Positions 28,357 through 37,295 of a DNA stretch of 64,000 nt are shown piece by piece. Each line of letters begins with the position of its first letter. Positions within the stretch are counted from its first letter, which is position 1. Origin of the DNA: Oscillospiraceae bacterium. GTDB lineage: Bacteria; Bacillota; Clostridia; Oscillospirales; CAG-272. The position numbers were made by a program, and so were the translations under genes. A model generated the notes under the pieces. That model did no database searches and was not told the DNA's origin. It worked only from the letters and a program-made list of their open reading frames with translations. Location: NCBI GenBank assembly GCA_015063645.1, contig SVTS01000003.1, forward strand, positions 1-64,000, given 5' to 3'.

Positions 28357-30447
28357 GTGAACGAAAAACGCGGATTCTTTCTCCGCTATGCGGCTCTGGC
28401 AGCGGCATTCATCATCGTTTGTCTGATCTACACCGTGCGGCTGATCCGGATCCAGATCGCGGGGCAGGATTTTTACACCATGACCTCCGACACCGGCTAT
28501 ACCTACCGCACCGAGACCATCCATGCCCAGCGCGGTGAAATCTACGACACAAACGGCGTTCCCCTCGTTGTAAACGCCTATACATACAATATCAATCTGG
28601 ACAGCGGCAGCATGCCCCGCGCTCAGGCGGATAAGAATCAGGTGATTCTCTCCGTTCTGGCTGATGCAGAGGCAACGGGAGAAGCGGACTCTTTTGCTCT
28701 GCCCGCCTGCGGTTTTTCCTTTGCCGCCACCACGGACGGAAAAAAGATCAATGCCGAATTTGTTCCGTCATATCTCACCACCTCCTCCGGCAAAAAACTG
28801 TCCCGACTTCTCACGGACATGAACATTTCTGCGGATGAGAGTGCACAAAAAGCGGCGGAAGCCCTTATGATCCGCTACGGCATTGCCGCCTATGATGAGG
28901 AAAAAACACTGATTCTGCAGTATGATGCGGAAACGACAGTGCTTCTCTTCACGCTCCGTCTGGATATGGAGCTGAAGGATTTTTCCGCCAGTACACCGTA
29001 CACTCTGCTGACGGACGTCTCTTTCCGCCTGCTGTCCCGCATTGAGGAATCCGGCATCCGCGGAATTGCCCCCGTCACACTCGCCTCCAGAGAATATACC
29101 TATCCCGGCTACGCCTCCCACATTCTCGGGCGTACCGGAAAAATCCAGCAGGCGTATGTGGCGTACTACACCGAACTCGGGTATCCCCTGGATGCCATCG
29201 TGGGCATCAGCGGTGTGGAGCAGGCATTTGAGGAACATCTCCACGGCGTGGACGGTCAGCGTACTATCGTGGAAGATGCCTACGGCAATATTGTGGACGA
29301 ATACATCAGCAAAGAGCCCCAAGCCGGCTCCAACGTCTATCTGACCATCGATATCAAAATGCAGATTGCTGCGGAAGACGCGCTTGCATCCAACATCCAG
29401 TACATTGTGGAAAAAGGCAAACTGACGGAGGACACACTGGACGGCGAGGATGCGGATGCCGCCGCGCTTTCTGCGATAAACGTCCATACGGGTGCTGTGC
29501 TGGCGCTGGCATCCTATCCCTCCTACAATCTGGCTACGTTCAACGAAGATTATGCTGTCCTGTCCAAAGATCCGGCGGCTCCGTATGTAAACCGGGCGCT
29601 GGAAGGATATCCCCCCGGATCCACGTTCAAAATCGGTGTAGCAGCCGCGGCACTCACCGAAGGGATCATCACTCCCACCACAAAGATCCGCACGGAAGGT
29701 CAGTACAAATTCTACTCCACCTATCAGCCTTCCTGCTGGATCTACAACCAGAAAGGGCTGGTTCACGGCGCCATCAATGTCACCTCCGCCATCCAGGTCT
29801 CCTGCAACTATTTCTTCTACGAAGTGGGCAGACTGCTGACTATCGATACGATGAACAAATACTGCCGCGCATTCGGTCTCGGCGTTCCCACGGGAATTGA
29901 GCTGAACGAGAAAACCGGCATTCTGGCGGGTCCGGATTACCGAAGCGAAAACGGTCTCGGTGCGTGGAACCCCGGCGACACCCTCGCCGCCGCTATCGGT
30001 CAGTCGGACAATCTGTTTACCCCCCTGCAGATCAGCGTATACATGTCCTCCATCATCAACAACGGTCAGCGGCTGAATGCCCATTTGCTGGACCGCGTGG
30101 AGGAATTCCACACCGGCAATATTCTCTACAAAGCACAGCCGCAGATCATCGACCGGATTGAACTGGGCGACGGTGTACGGAACGTGCTCCTGAACGCCAT
30201 GAAGAGTGTTACAGAAAACGGATCCGCCGCCCGCGTATTCGCAGGCTATCCCATCGTGATCGGCGGTAAGACCGGTACGGCGCAGGTCTCCAAAACCAAG
30301 AGTGACAACGCCATTTTCTCCGCGTTCGCGCCGTTCAACGATCCCACCATTGCCGTCACCTGCATTATCGAGCAGGGTGCCAACGGTACGGATGCCGGTT
30401 TCGCCGTGCGCGATGTATTCGATTATTACTTCAACATCAAATCCTGA
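28357..30447 (+). CDS. mrdA: Penicillin-binding protein 2 (transpeptidase)
   Basis: GTG start; SxxK in PPGSTFKIG, SCN in VSCNYFFYE, KTG in GGKTGTAQV. Confidence 0.92.
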   Translation: MNEKRGFFLRYAALAAAFIIVCLIYTVRLIRIQIAGQDFYTMTSDTGYTYRTETIHAQRGEIYDTNGVPLVVNAYTYNINLDSGSMPRAQADKNQVILSVLADAEATGEADSFALPACGFSFAATTDGKKINAEFVPSYLTTSSGKKLSRLLTDMNISADESAQKAAEALMIRYGIAAYDEEKTLILQYDAETTVLLFTLRLDMELKDFSASTPYTLLTDVSFRLLSRIEESGIRGIAPVTLASREYTYPGYASHILGRTGKIQQAYVAYYTELGYPLDAIVGISGVEQAFEEHLHGVDGQRTIVEDAYGNIVDEYISKEPQAGSNVYLTIDIKMQIAAEDALASNIQYIVEKGKLTEDTLDGEDADAAALSAINVHTGAVLALASYPSYNLATFNEDYAVLSKDPAAPYVNRALEGYPPGSTFKIGVAAAALTEGIITPTTKIRTEGQYKFYSTYQPSCWIYNQKGLVHGAINVTSAIQVSCNYFFYEVGRLLTIDTMNKYCRAFGLGVPTGIELNEKTGILAGPDYRSENGLGAWNPGDTLAAAIGQSDNLFTPLQISVYMSSIINNGQRLNAHLLDRVEEFHTGNILYKAQPQIIDRIELGDGVRNVLLNAMKSVTENGSAARVFAGYPIVIGGKTGTAQVSKTKSDNAIFSAFAPFNDPTIAVTCIIEQGANGTDAGFAVRDVFDYYFNIKS

Positions 30448-30457
30448 GGAGGTTATC

Positions 30458-32578
30458 ATGTCCCATTCTATCTTCCGCGGCAAGTGGATCTGTGATCCCC
30501 GCTTCGCTGCGCTGGTGCCCCTGCAGGTCTACGGACGGGAGCTGGACACACAAAGCAAAACTTTCAAGGAACAGCTGAAAAATGCACATCCGCAGGAACT
30601 GACGAATGTGCATGTCCTTTTCCGCCGCTCTTTCACCCTTGCAAAGCAGCCCGGCAGATATATTCTCCGCATCTCCGCGGATGATTACATGAAGCTGAAA
30701 GTCAACGGCTGCTTTGTCGGGCAGGGACCGACTCCCGGTTATACTTTCGCCTATTATTACAACGAATTTGATATCACCGACTCCCTCCACACCGGCAGCA
30801 ACACGATTCTGGCGCACGTCCATTATCAGGGGCTGATCAACCGCGTCTGCATGAGCGGGGATCTGCGCATGGGTCTCATCGCCGATCTGATCGCGCCGGA
30901 CGGCAGCGTCATTCTCTCCACGGATGACACCTGGGAATATGCGCCCATAAACAACTACACCGGCAGCCGGAAATGCGGCTATGACACACAGTTTCTGGAG
31001 GATTACGACAGCCGGATTCCCGCCGCCGCTTTCGCCCCTGCAGCCGTACGCCAGTATGACGATATTGAATTCGCCCCCACCCCCGCAGTGCCGGTAATGA
31101 TCTACGAAAAGCTGCCCGCGATTACAGAAGAACTGCCCGGCGGCGGTCTTTTCCTGGATTTCGGTCAGGAGATCACCGGCACGCTGAAAATCTCCGCCAG
31201 CGGCGAGAGCGGCACTGTACTGCGCATCCTCTGCGGAGAGGAGACGGACGGTTCCCCCGAAAAAGTGCGCTGGAAGATGCGCTGCAACTGCGTCTACGAG
31301 GACACATGGACGCTGAAAGGCGGAGCGGACACATGGGAAATGTACGATTACAAGGCATTCCGTTATGTCGCGCTGGTACCCGCTGAGGGTTCTGCTTCCA
31401 TCGGGATCGGCAGCGTTTCCGCCATTGTACGTCATGCCCGTTTTGACGATGATGCATGCACGCTGAATGCGGATGACAAGATACTGGAAGCCGTGTTCAA
31501 TGTCTGCAAGAACGGCGTGAAATTCGGCACGCAGGAAGTCTATGTAGACTGTCCTTCCCGTGAAAAGGGACAGTATGCCGGTGACATGACCGTCACCTCC
31601 GGTTCTCAGCTGTGGCTGACCGGCGATCCTTATATGCTGGAAAAGGCGATCCGTGAACAGGCACGCTCCGCCAGGATCGACGAGGGGCTGATGGCGGTAA
31701 CGCCCGGCTCCCTGATGCAGGAGATTGCGGACTATTCCCTGCAGTTCCCGCTGCTTCTGCTGCGCCATTACCACTGGACGCATGACAAAGCATTCCTCGC
31801 CGAAATGCTTCCCACAGCGGAAGCGATGCTGGACACATTCCGCAGGTACGCCCGCGAAGATGGACTGCTGGACGGTGTAACCAGCAAATGGAATCTGGTA
31901 GACTGGCCGGAAAATCTGCGTGACGATTACAATTTCAAGCTGGTTCGTCCCATCGGGTCCGGCGTGCATAACGTGATCAACGCCTTCTACGTAGGCTGTA
32001 CGCTGAATATTGAAGAGATCAAGGATATTCTGGGCATCCCCCACGATAACGCCGGGGAAAGGCTCACAGCGGCATTCAATGCCCTGTTTCTGGATGCAGA
32101 AACAGGTCTGTATGTGGATGCGGAAGGCAGCCGCCATTCGTCCCTGCACGCCAACATGCTGCCCGCATTCTACGGATTTGTCCCTGAAGCAAACCGCCGC
32201 TCTGTAGGCGATCATCTGGTGAATCGCGGCGTGGTTTGCGGTGTGTATATGACGTATTTCCTGCTGCGCGGACTCTGTCGGCTGGGACGTCACGAAGACG
32301 TCTACCGCATCATCACCTCGCAGGATGAGAATTCCTGGTACAACATGGTGCGCGAAGGCGCTACCACATGCTACGAAGCATGGGGCAAGGATAAAAAATG
32401 GAACACCAGCCTCTGCCACCCCTGGGCAAGCGCCCCGATCGTTGTGCTGATCGAGGAACTGCTCTCCGTCACCCCCGACGGTGATATCGGAGAGCCCCAT
32501 CTCCCCGCCGGTATCGGCAGGATTCAGATGAGGATTCCTACGAATCGGGGATGGGTAGAGGTGTGTGTTGAAAGATAA
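30458..32578 (+). CDS. Alpha-L-rhamnosidase-like glycoside hydrolase (GH78)
   Basis: N-terminal lectin-like FTLAKQPGRYILRISADDYMKLKVNGCFVGQGPTPGY; VYVDCPSREKGQYAGDMTVTSGSQLWLTGD; GGAGG RBS; trimmed from ORF start 30302. Confidence 0.85.
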   Translation: MSHSIFRGKWICDPRFAALVPLQVYGRELDTQSKTFKEQLKNAHPQELTNVHVLFRRSFTLAKQPGRYILRISADDYMKLKVNGCFVGQGPTPGYTFAYYYNEFDITDSLHTGSNTILAHVHYQGLINRVCMSGDLRMGLIADLIAPDGSVILSTDDTWEYAPINNYTGSRKCGYDTQFLEDYDSRIPAAAFAPAAVRQYDDIEFAPTPAVPVMIYEKLPAITEELPGGGLFLDFGQEITGTLKISASGESGTVLRILCGEETDGSPEKVRWKMRCNCVYEDTWTLKGGADTWEMYDYKAFRYVALVPAEGSASIGIGSVSAIVRHARFDDDACTLNADDKILEAVFNVCKNGVKFGTQEVYVDCPSREKGQYAGDMTVTSGSQLWLTGDPYMLEKAIREQARSARIDEGLMAVTPGSLMQEIADYSLQFPLLLLRHYHWTHDKAFLAEMLPTAEAMLDTFRRYAREDGLLDGVTSKWNLVDWPENLRDDYNFKLVRPIGSGVHNVINAFYVGCTLNIEEIKDILGIPHDNAGERLTAAFNALFLDAETGLYVDAEGSRHSSLHANMLPAFYGFVPEANRRSVGDHLVNRGVVCGVYMTYFLLRGLCRLGRHEDVYRIITSQDENSWYNMVREGATTCYEAWGKDKKWNTSLCHPWASAPIVVLIEELLSVTPDGDIGEPHLPAGIGRIQMRIPTNRGWVEVCVER

Positions 32579-32584
32579 AAAGTT

Positions 32585-32622
32585 TAACCGCCCACATCGG
32601 CAATTGCCGATGTGGGCGGTTA
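32585..32622. terminator. Perfect 17-bp hairpin between convergent genes
   Basis: taaccgcccacatcggc-aatt-gccgatgtgggcggtta. Confidence 0.7.
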
Positions 32623-32631
32623 TCTATTCAC

Positions 32632-35600
32632 TCAGTTTTCCAGCATACGTACAACGGGATCATAAGTAAATCCAAAATAGGTTGTATACTGAATCCATAC
32701 ATACTTATAGGATGTACTATAAGGATAGGTACCAACAGGAATATCAAACGAATGAAAAATTGATGAATCAGAAATCGTAATTGAATCACTGCTGGTATAA
32801 TATGAACCATAGGCAGTATCAAAAGTAGTGTTTGTTACATTTGATTCTGTCGAATTCGTAAATACATACTTAACCACACCAGAATACGGAACTCTGAATG
32901 CAATACTGTCCCCAGCTTGGAATGGATCATATACAAATCCGTTAGCAGTGATCGAAGAACTGCCTGTTCCCGTACCTGTCCCCGGGTATCCGGAACCGCT
33001 GCTCGAAGTAAGGATAAACTTGGGGGATGTAAGTGTACCCGCTGTTGTTACCATCCAAACAGTCAAATACTTTTCGGTTGTGTCTACTGTCAGTGTAAGG
33101 GATCTGGAGGAACCGGTTGAAGTAACAGTTGTTTTCCCCCCCTTGCCGATAGAAACAAGCAATCCTGATAGTTCATTATAGTTAGAAGCACCTGCTACCG
33201 CTCCTATTTTGAACATCTCCAGCCAATCATTAATGTCATTTGTATCAGAATAACTATAGTACAATGTACCAGTTACCGCAGGATTATAATACAGACTGTA
33301 CCCGTTCAAATACGGAGTAGAATTAAATGCTTCCTGCATATAGCTGGAACCGCCACCAGTACTGCCTCCGCCTACACGGAGACAGACAGGTTTATAGTAA
33401 CCGCCAGTACCGCCCTCAGCATTCTGAAACATAACAACCACATATGGATATCCAGAAGGATTACTTATCGTATACAGACTCTGTGAGTCCCTGCCAATGC
33501 TTGTACTTAGCGTTCCTCTCAGTCTTTCCAATGTTGAACTGTTATACATTGAGAAAAATGCATTCACTGTAGTGGGGGTATAATTGGTTGAATTGGTGAA
33601 GTAATAATAAATCGTTCCATATTCCATGGTACTGAATGACAGGGTGGGGTAGCCTGATGCGGTCGATGCAGCGGATACTGTCGGGGTTACAGCAAAACCG
33701 GTGGACGCCATAGAATAGCCGGAGGTACCATCTGTCTTGAGATAAATCGGCTCATAGATATTTCCCACATCATCCTGGAAGATAATTGCAATAAATTCGG
33801 GAAGTTCATCTTCGGGAAAATCATTAATGACAATATACTCCGCCTTATTGGCTGTAACTACCTTATGATTATTGTTGCCAGCACCAAACAATGCGTTTGC
33901 AATAATACTATCGACATCCAGTTCTTCATCCTTTGAATCAGTGTAGTAATAGAATATATTACCATTCTTTCTGGCAGTAAAGTCAATCTGGTGAGAAACC
34001 GTAAACACACTGTACATGGGACCTGCGAGGAAGAGATCACCAACTTCTATCTGTGTAATATCCACTTTAGCGAGCGGCACAACGATCGGCTTGTAGTTCT
34101 GACCGTTGACACTCATCATCAGTGCCAAATACTTATAAGTTGTCTGTGTGGTAGCTGCAAGATTTGTCTGCAGCGCAGCAGAACTGAAACTGCTGGTTGT
34201 AATATAACCACCGGTTTTGGATGCCAGGTAAGAACTGACGGAATTCTCATAATTTCGCAGGAACACATCTGCATTGGCAACGCTGGTGCTGTTGGTCATG
34301 TAATAATATACTCTGGAAGAGTACGATGTATTCGGCGTCAGATAGAAATATCCGTTTGCCACAGAAACTGTAGGAACTGCATTGAAACCGGTTCCAGTCA
34401 GATCAAGAGCAACACCCGAAGTAGAAACCACCACAGGATTATACCGGGTAGTACCGGAGGTAAGCCGGAGCACTACATACGGGTAGCTGGATGCAGAAAC
34501 ATTCTTGCCGATCATCAGCGTAGCAGATTTGCCGGCGGTGACAGTGGCAGCACCGGTCATTGCCGTATCCGCCAGTGCAAGATTGGTATCAAACTGTGCT
34601 GCGGAGGGTTCTACGTTGCTGGAGGAGAAATAATACTGCAGCGTACCGGTATTGGCGGCATTATAGCTCAGCGCAATTCCGTCTGCGGTCAGTGTGCACT
34701 TGGGAGTGGAGCTGAAGCCGTTGCCCAGGGAAGAAACGGTTGCCTTAGCGGGAACCAGGACGGGCTGGTAGTTCTCACCGATCTTCTCTTCCAGCATTAC
34801 TGCGATATACGCATAATTGCTGACGCGGGAGGTGGAGAGAAGCACGGAGCTTGCGCTCTTGCCTGCGCTCACGTCCACTGTTCCCTTATAGGAAGTGGAA
34901 TTTGCGGTATAGGTAGAACTGAAGCTGGATACGGTAGGGACATCGCTGTTATTGGTATAGTAATAGTACAGCGTACCGCCTACAGTAGGAGTATACGCGA
35001 GATAGTGATAGGAATTGCTGGTGGAGACTTCCGGAGCAACGCTGAAGCCGGAAGATGCGCGGTTGGAAATCACCAGCGGATCATAAGAGTTGCCGTTATT
35101 ATCGCGAAGCATAACAATGATATAGGGATATGCCGCAGATGCCATGGCAGTAGCGACATTCTTATCCATTGTTGTCTTGGCAACGGTATAGCTTCCCTTG
35201 ACAGCGGAAGCTTCATGGAAGCTGTCAAACGTTGTCTTGGAGGGAGCCGTCGCATTGGAAGTAAAGTAATAATACAGGGTACCGTTGGCGATAGAAGTCG
35301 AGGTCAAAAAGCAGGAGGATGCGGAAGCATAGCTGGAGGGAACTTCCGTAAATCCGGTATTGGCAGCGGTGGTGCTGCTGCCGGAATACTTGATACCGTC
35401 AAAATGAGCGGTAACACCGGAAGCGAGCTCATAGGTCGTGGGAACCTTATCTGCTTCAAATCCGTCGGCATCCACATACAGTTCTTCAACGACACCGTAA
35501 CCGGTAGCGGAAGAATTCTTGGCATCCTTCTCTACTGTCAGCTTACCGATCACAGTACGGGAGGAAACCTCGATACGACCGGGGGTCTTCAGCTGTACTT

Positions 35601-36486
35601 CGCCGATATCCAGACCGCTGCTCATGGTGATATAGGTGGTAGCACCGCTGACAGCGGAATCCACGATAATCTTCTTTACATCGGTATCATCCAGATCTAC
35701 GGTAGCGGTACCGCGGATGATCAGTTCTCCAATATCACAGTCCTCCAGGACAACCTTACCGCCGGAAGCGCCTTCGGTGATGATAAGGCGGTCGGTGATG
35801 CGGGCGTCACGAACGGTGACGTTAGACTTGGTGATCACGCCGTTGCCGGCTGCTGCAGTCAGATCGGTGCCTTCCTGGCTGCCGCGGAAGATCGTACCGA
35901 CGGCACGGTGCAGGATGGCGGCTGCCTCACGGCGCTGCAGAGTAGCATCGGGGTCAAAATTACCGTTATCTCTGCCCTTGAAGAGACCTTCGTAAGTTGC
36001 CTGCAGGACATAATCCCTGTAGGAAAGCTTGATCTTCGAGAAGTCGGGATATGTAGAGGACGGAGCGGCATTATCGGGATCCAGATCCAGATAACGAACC
36101 AGCAGAGCGGCAGCCTCCTGACGGCTCAGCTGACCATTGGGATTCATGGAGGCGCCGTAATTCAGAAGGAATCCCTGTGCGGCGGCTCTCTGGATATAGG
36201 GATAGTACCAATCGCCGGATTTTACATCCGAATAATTGATTGTGGTGGTTGCCGACAGACCGAAGGTCTCGCACATCATTTTGATGAACTCGGCACGGGT
36301 CACGATACGGGTAGGCTTGAACGTGCCATCTTCCGGATAACCGTTCAGGATGCCCTTGCTGACCATGTATTCAATCTCGTTGATCGCCCAGTCGGTCTCG
36401 ATATCCGGGAACGACGCGGCAACGCTTACGCCGATACATGAAAAGACAAGAAGCACCGACATAAGCGCAGATACGATTCTTTTCAT
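32632..36486 (-). CDS. S-layer homology (SLH) domain surface protein with beta-helix-like region and eight C-terminal repeats
   Basis: Signal peptide MKRIVSALMSVLLVFSCIGVSVAAS; three SLH modules (FPDIETDWAINEIEYMVSKGILNGYPEDGTFKP, YSDVKSGDWYYPYIQRAAAQGFL, FSKIKLSYRDYVLQATYEGLF); GTLYYYYT-type repeats; GGAGAAAG RBS. Confidence 0.9.
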   Translation of the reverse strand: MKRIVSALMSVLLVFSCIGVSVAASFPDIETDWAINEIEYMVSKGILNGYPEDGTFKPTRIVTRAEFIKMMCETFGLSATTTINYSDVKSGDWYYPYIQRAAAQGFLLNYGASMNPNGQLSRQEAAALLVRYLDLDPDNAAPSSTYPDFSKIKLSYRDYVLQATYEGLFKGRDNGNFDPDATLQRREAAAILHRAVGTIFRGSQEGTDLTAAAGNGVITKSNVTVRDARITDRLIITEGASGGKVVLEDCDIGELIIRGTATVDLDDTDVKKIIVDSAVSGATTYITMSSGLDIGEVQLKTPGRIEVSSRTVIGKLTVEKDAKNSSATGYGVVEELYVDADGFEADKVPTTYELASGVTAHFDGIKYSGSSTTAANTGFTEVPSSYASASSCFLTSTSIANGTLYYYFTSNATAPSKTTFDSFHEASAVKGSYTVAKTTMDKNVATAMASAAYPYIIVMLRDNNGNSYDPLVISNRASSGFSVAPEVSTSNSYHYLAYTPTVGGTLYYYYTNNSDVPTVSSFSSTYTANSTSYKGTVDVSAGKSASSVLLSTSRVSNYAYIAVMLEEKIGENYQPVLVPAKATVSSLGNGFSSTPKCTLTADGIALSYNAANTGTLQYYFSSSNVEPSAAQFDTNLALADTAMTGAATVTAGKSATLMIGKNVSASSYPYVVLRLTSGTTRYNPVVVSTSGVALDLTGTGFNAVPTVSVANGYFYLTPNTSYSSRVYYYMTNSTSVANADVFLRNYENSVSSYLASKTGGYITTSSFSSAALQTNLAATTQTTYKYLALMMSVNGQNYKPIVVPLAKVDITQIEVGDLFLAGPMYSVFTVSHQIDFTARKNGNIFYYYTDSKDEELDVDSIIANALFGAGNNNHKVVTANKAEYIVINDFPEDELPEFIAIIFQDDVGNIYEPIYLKTDGTSGYSMASTGFAVTPTVSAASTASGYPTLSFSTMEYGTIYYYFTNSTNYTPTTVNAFFSMYNSSTLERLRGTLSTSIGRDSQSLYTISNPSGYPYVVVMFQNAEGGTGGYYKPVCLRVGGGSTGGGSSYMQEAFNSTPYLNGYSLYYNPAVTGTLYYSYSDTNDINDWLEMFKIGAVAGASNYNELSGLLVSIGKGGKTTVTSTGSSRSLTLTVDTTEKYLTVWMVTTAGTLTSPKFILTSSSGSGYPGTGTGTGSSSITANGFVYDPFQAGDSIAFRVPYSGVVKYVFTNSTESNVTNTTFDTAYGSYYTSSDSITISDSSIFHSFDIPVGTYPYSTSYKYVWIQYTTYFGFTYDPVVRMLEN

Positions 36487-36555
36487 TTTCTTTCTCCAAT
36501 TCATTTTATTATAATCCGCATACTTTGACGCGGATAGACGCTCTTTTGTTCCGTA

Positions 36556-37137
36556 TTACAGAACGGATTCCAGTGCGGCAGGCTTGTCCGTTTCAGCAAG
36601 CCGGGCTGCTATGGCTTTCATATCCGTGTACATATCTTCCCGTTTTGCCGGATCTCGCAGCAGAGCTGCAGGATGATAGACAGCACACAGAGCAAAGCCG
36701 CTTTTCTCAAAGAAGACACCGTGCTCCTTTGTGATTTTGAAATCCGGACGGATCAGCCGCATGGCGGAAATGCGTCCCAGACACACGATGATTTTCGGGC
36801 GGATCAGTTTCACCTGCGCTCGCAGATAATCGATACAGGCATCCTGCTCTGCGGGCAGGGGATCCCGGTTATCCGGCGGACGGCATTTCAGGATATTGGC
36901 GATATACACCGATTCACGCTCGATACCGACAGCACCCAGATATTTATCCAGCAGTTTCCCCGCCGCACCGACAAAGGGAATACCGCTTTCATCCTCCCTG
37001 GCACCCGGTGCCTCTCCGACAAACATCAGATCAGCTTCTCTGTTTCCCACACCGAATACACAGTTCGTACGGCTTTTGTGCAAATCACAGCGCGTGCAGC
37101 CGCGGCACGCCGCCTCAAGTTCCTCCCAGGATTGCAT
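36556..37137 (-). CDS. Uracil-DNA glycosylase family 4
   Basis: CRGCTRCDLHKSRTNCVFGVGNREADLMFVGEAPGAREDESGIPFVGAAGKLLDKYL; GAGGTGACATC-ATG start. Confidence 0.93.
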   Translation of the reverse strand: MQSWEELEAACRGCTRCDLHKSRTNCVFGVGNREADLMFVGEAPGAREDESGIPFVGAAGKLLDKYLGAVGIERESVYIANILKCRPPDNRDPLPAEQDACIDYLRAQVKLIRPKIIVCLGRISAMRLIRPDFKITKEHGVFFEKSGFALCAVYHPAALLRDPAKREDMYTDMKAIAARLAETDKPAALESVL

Positions 37138-37295
37138 GATGTCACCTCTTTTCCCGACAGCTTGGGAGTTCGGATAGCGATACATATTTATTATACACTA
37201 TTTTTCCGGAAAAGGAAAGACATCCGGCGTTTTTTCTTTGAGAAATATGCACCTTTTTTAGAAAAATTTCGCAAAAACCGGGATATTTCCGAATC

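Noticed and set aside
30302-30457. N-terminal extension of the GH78 ORF
   Set aside because: Overlaps the PBP2 coding region out of frame; a strong GGAGG RBS supports the start at 30458.
32585-32622. Perfect 17-bp inverted repeat as a mobile-element end
   Set aside because: Single copy, small AATT loop, located exactly between two convergent stop codons; a terminator is the simpler reading.
33991-36441. 816-codon plus-strand ORF with Gly/Ile/Cys-rich repeats
   Set aside because: Antisense to the SLH gene; its apparent repeats mirror the sense-strand modules.
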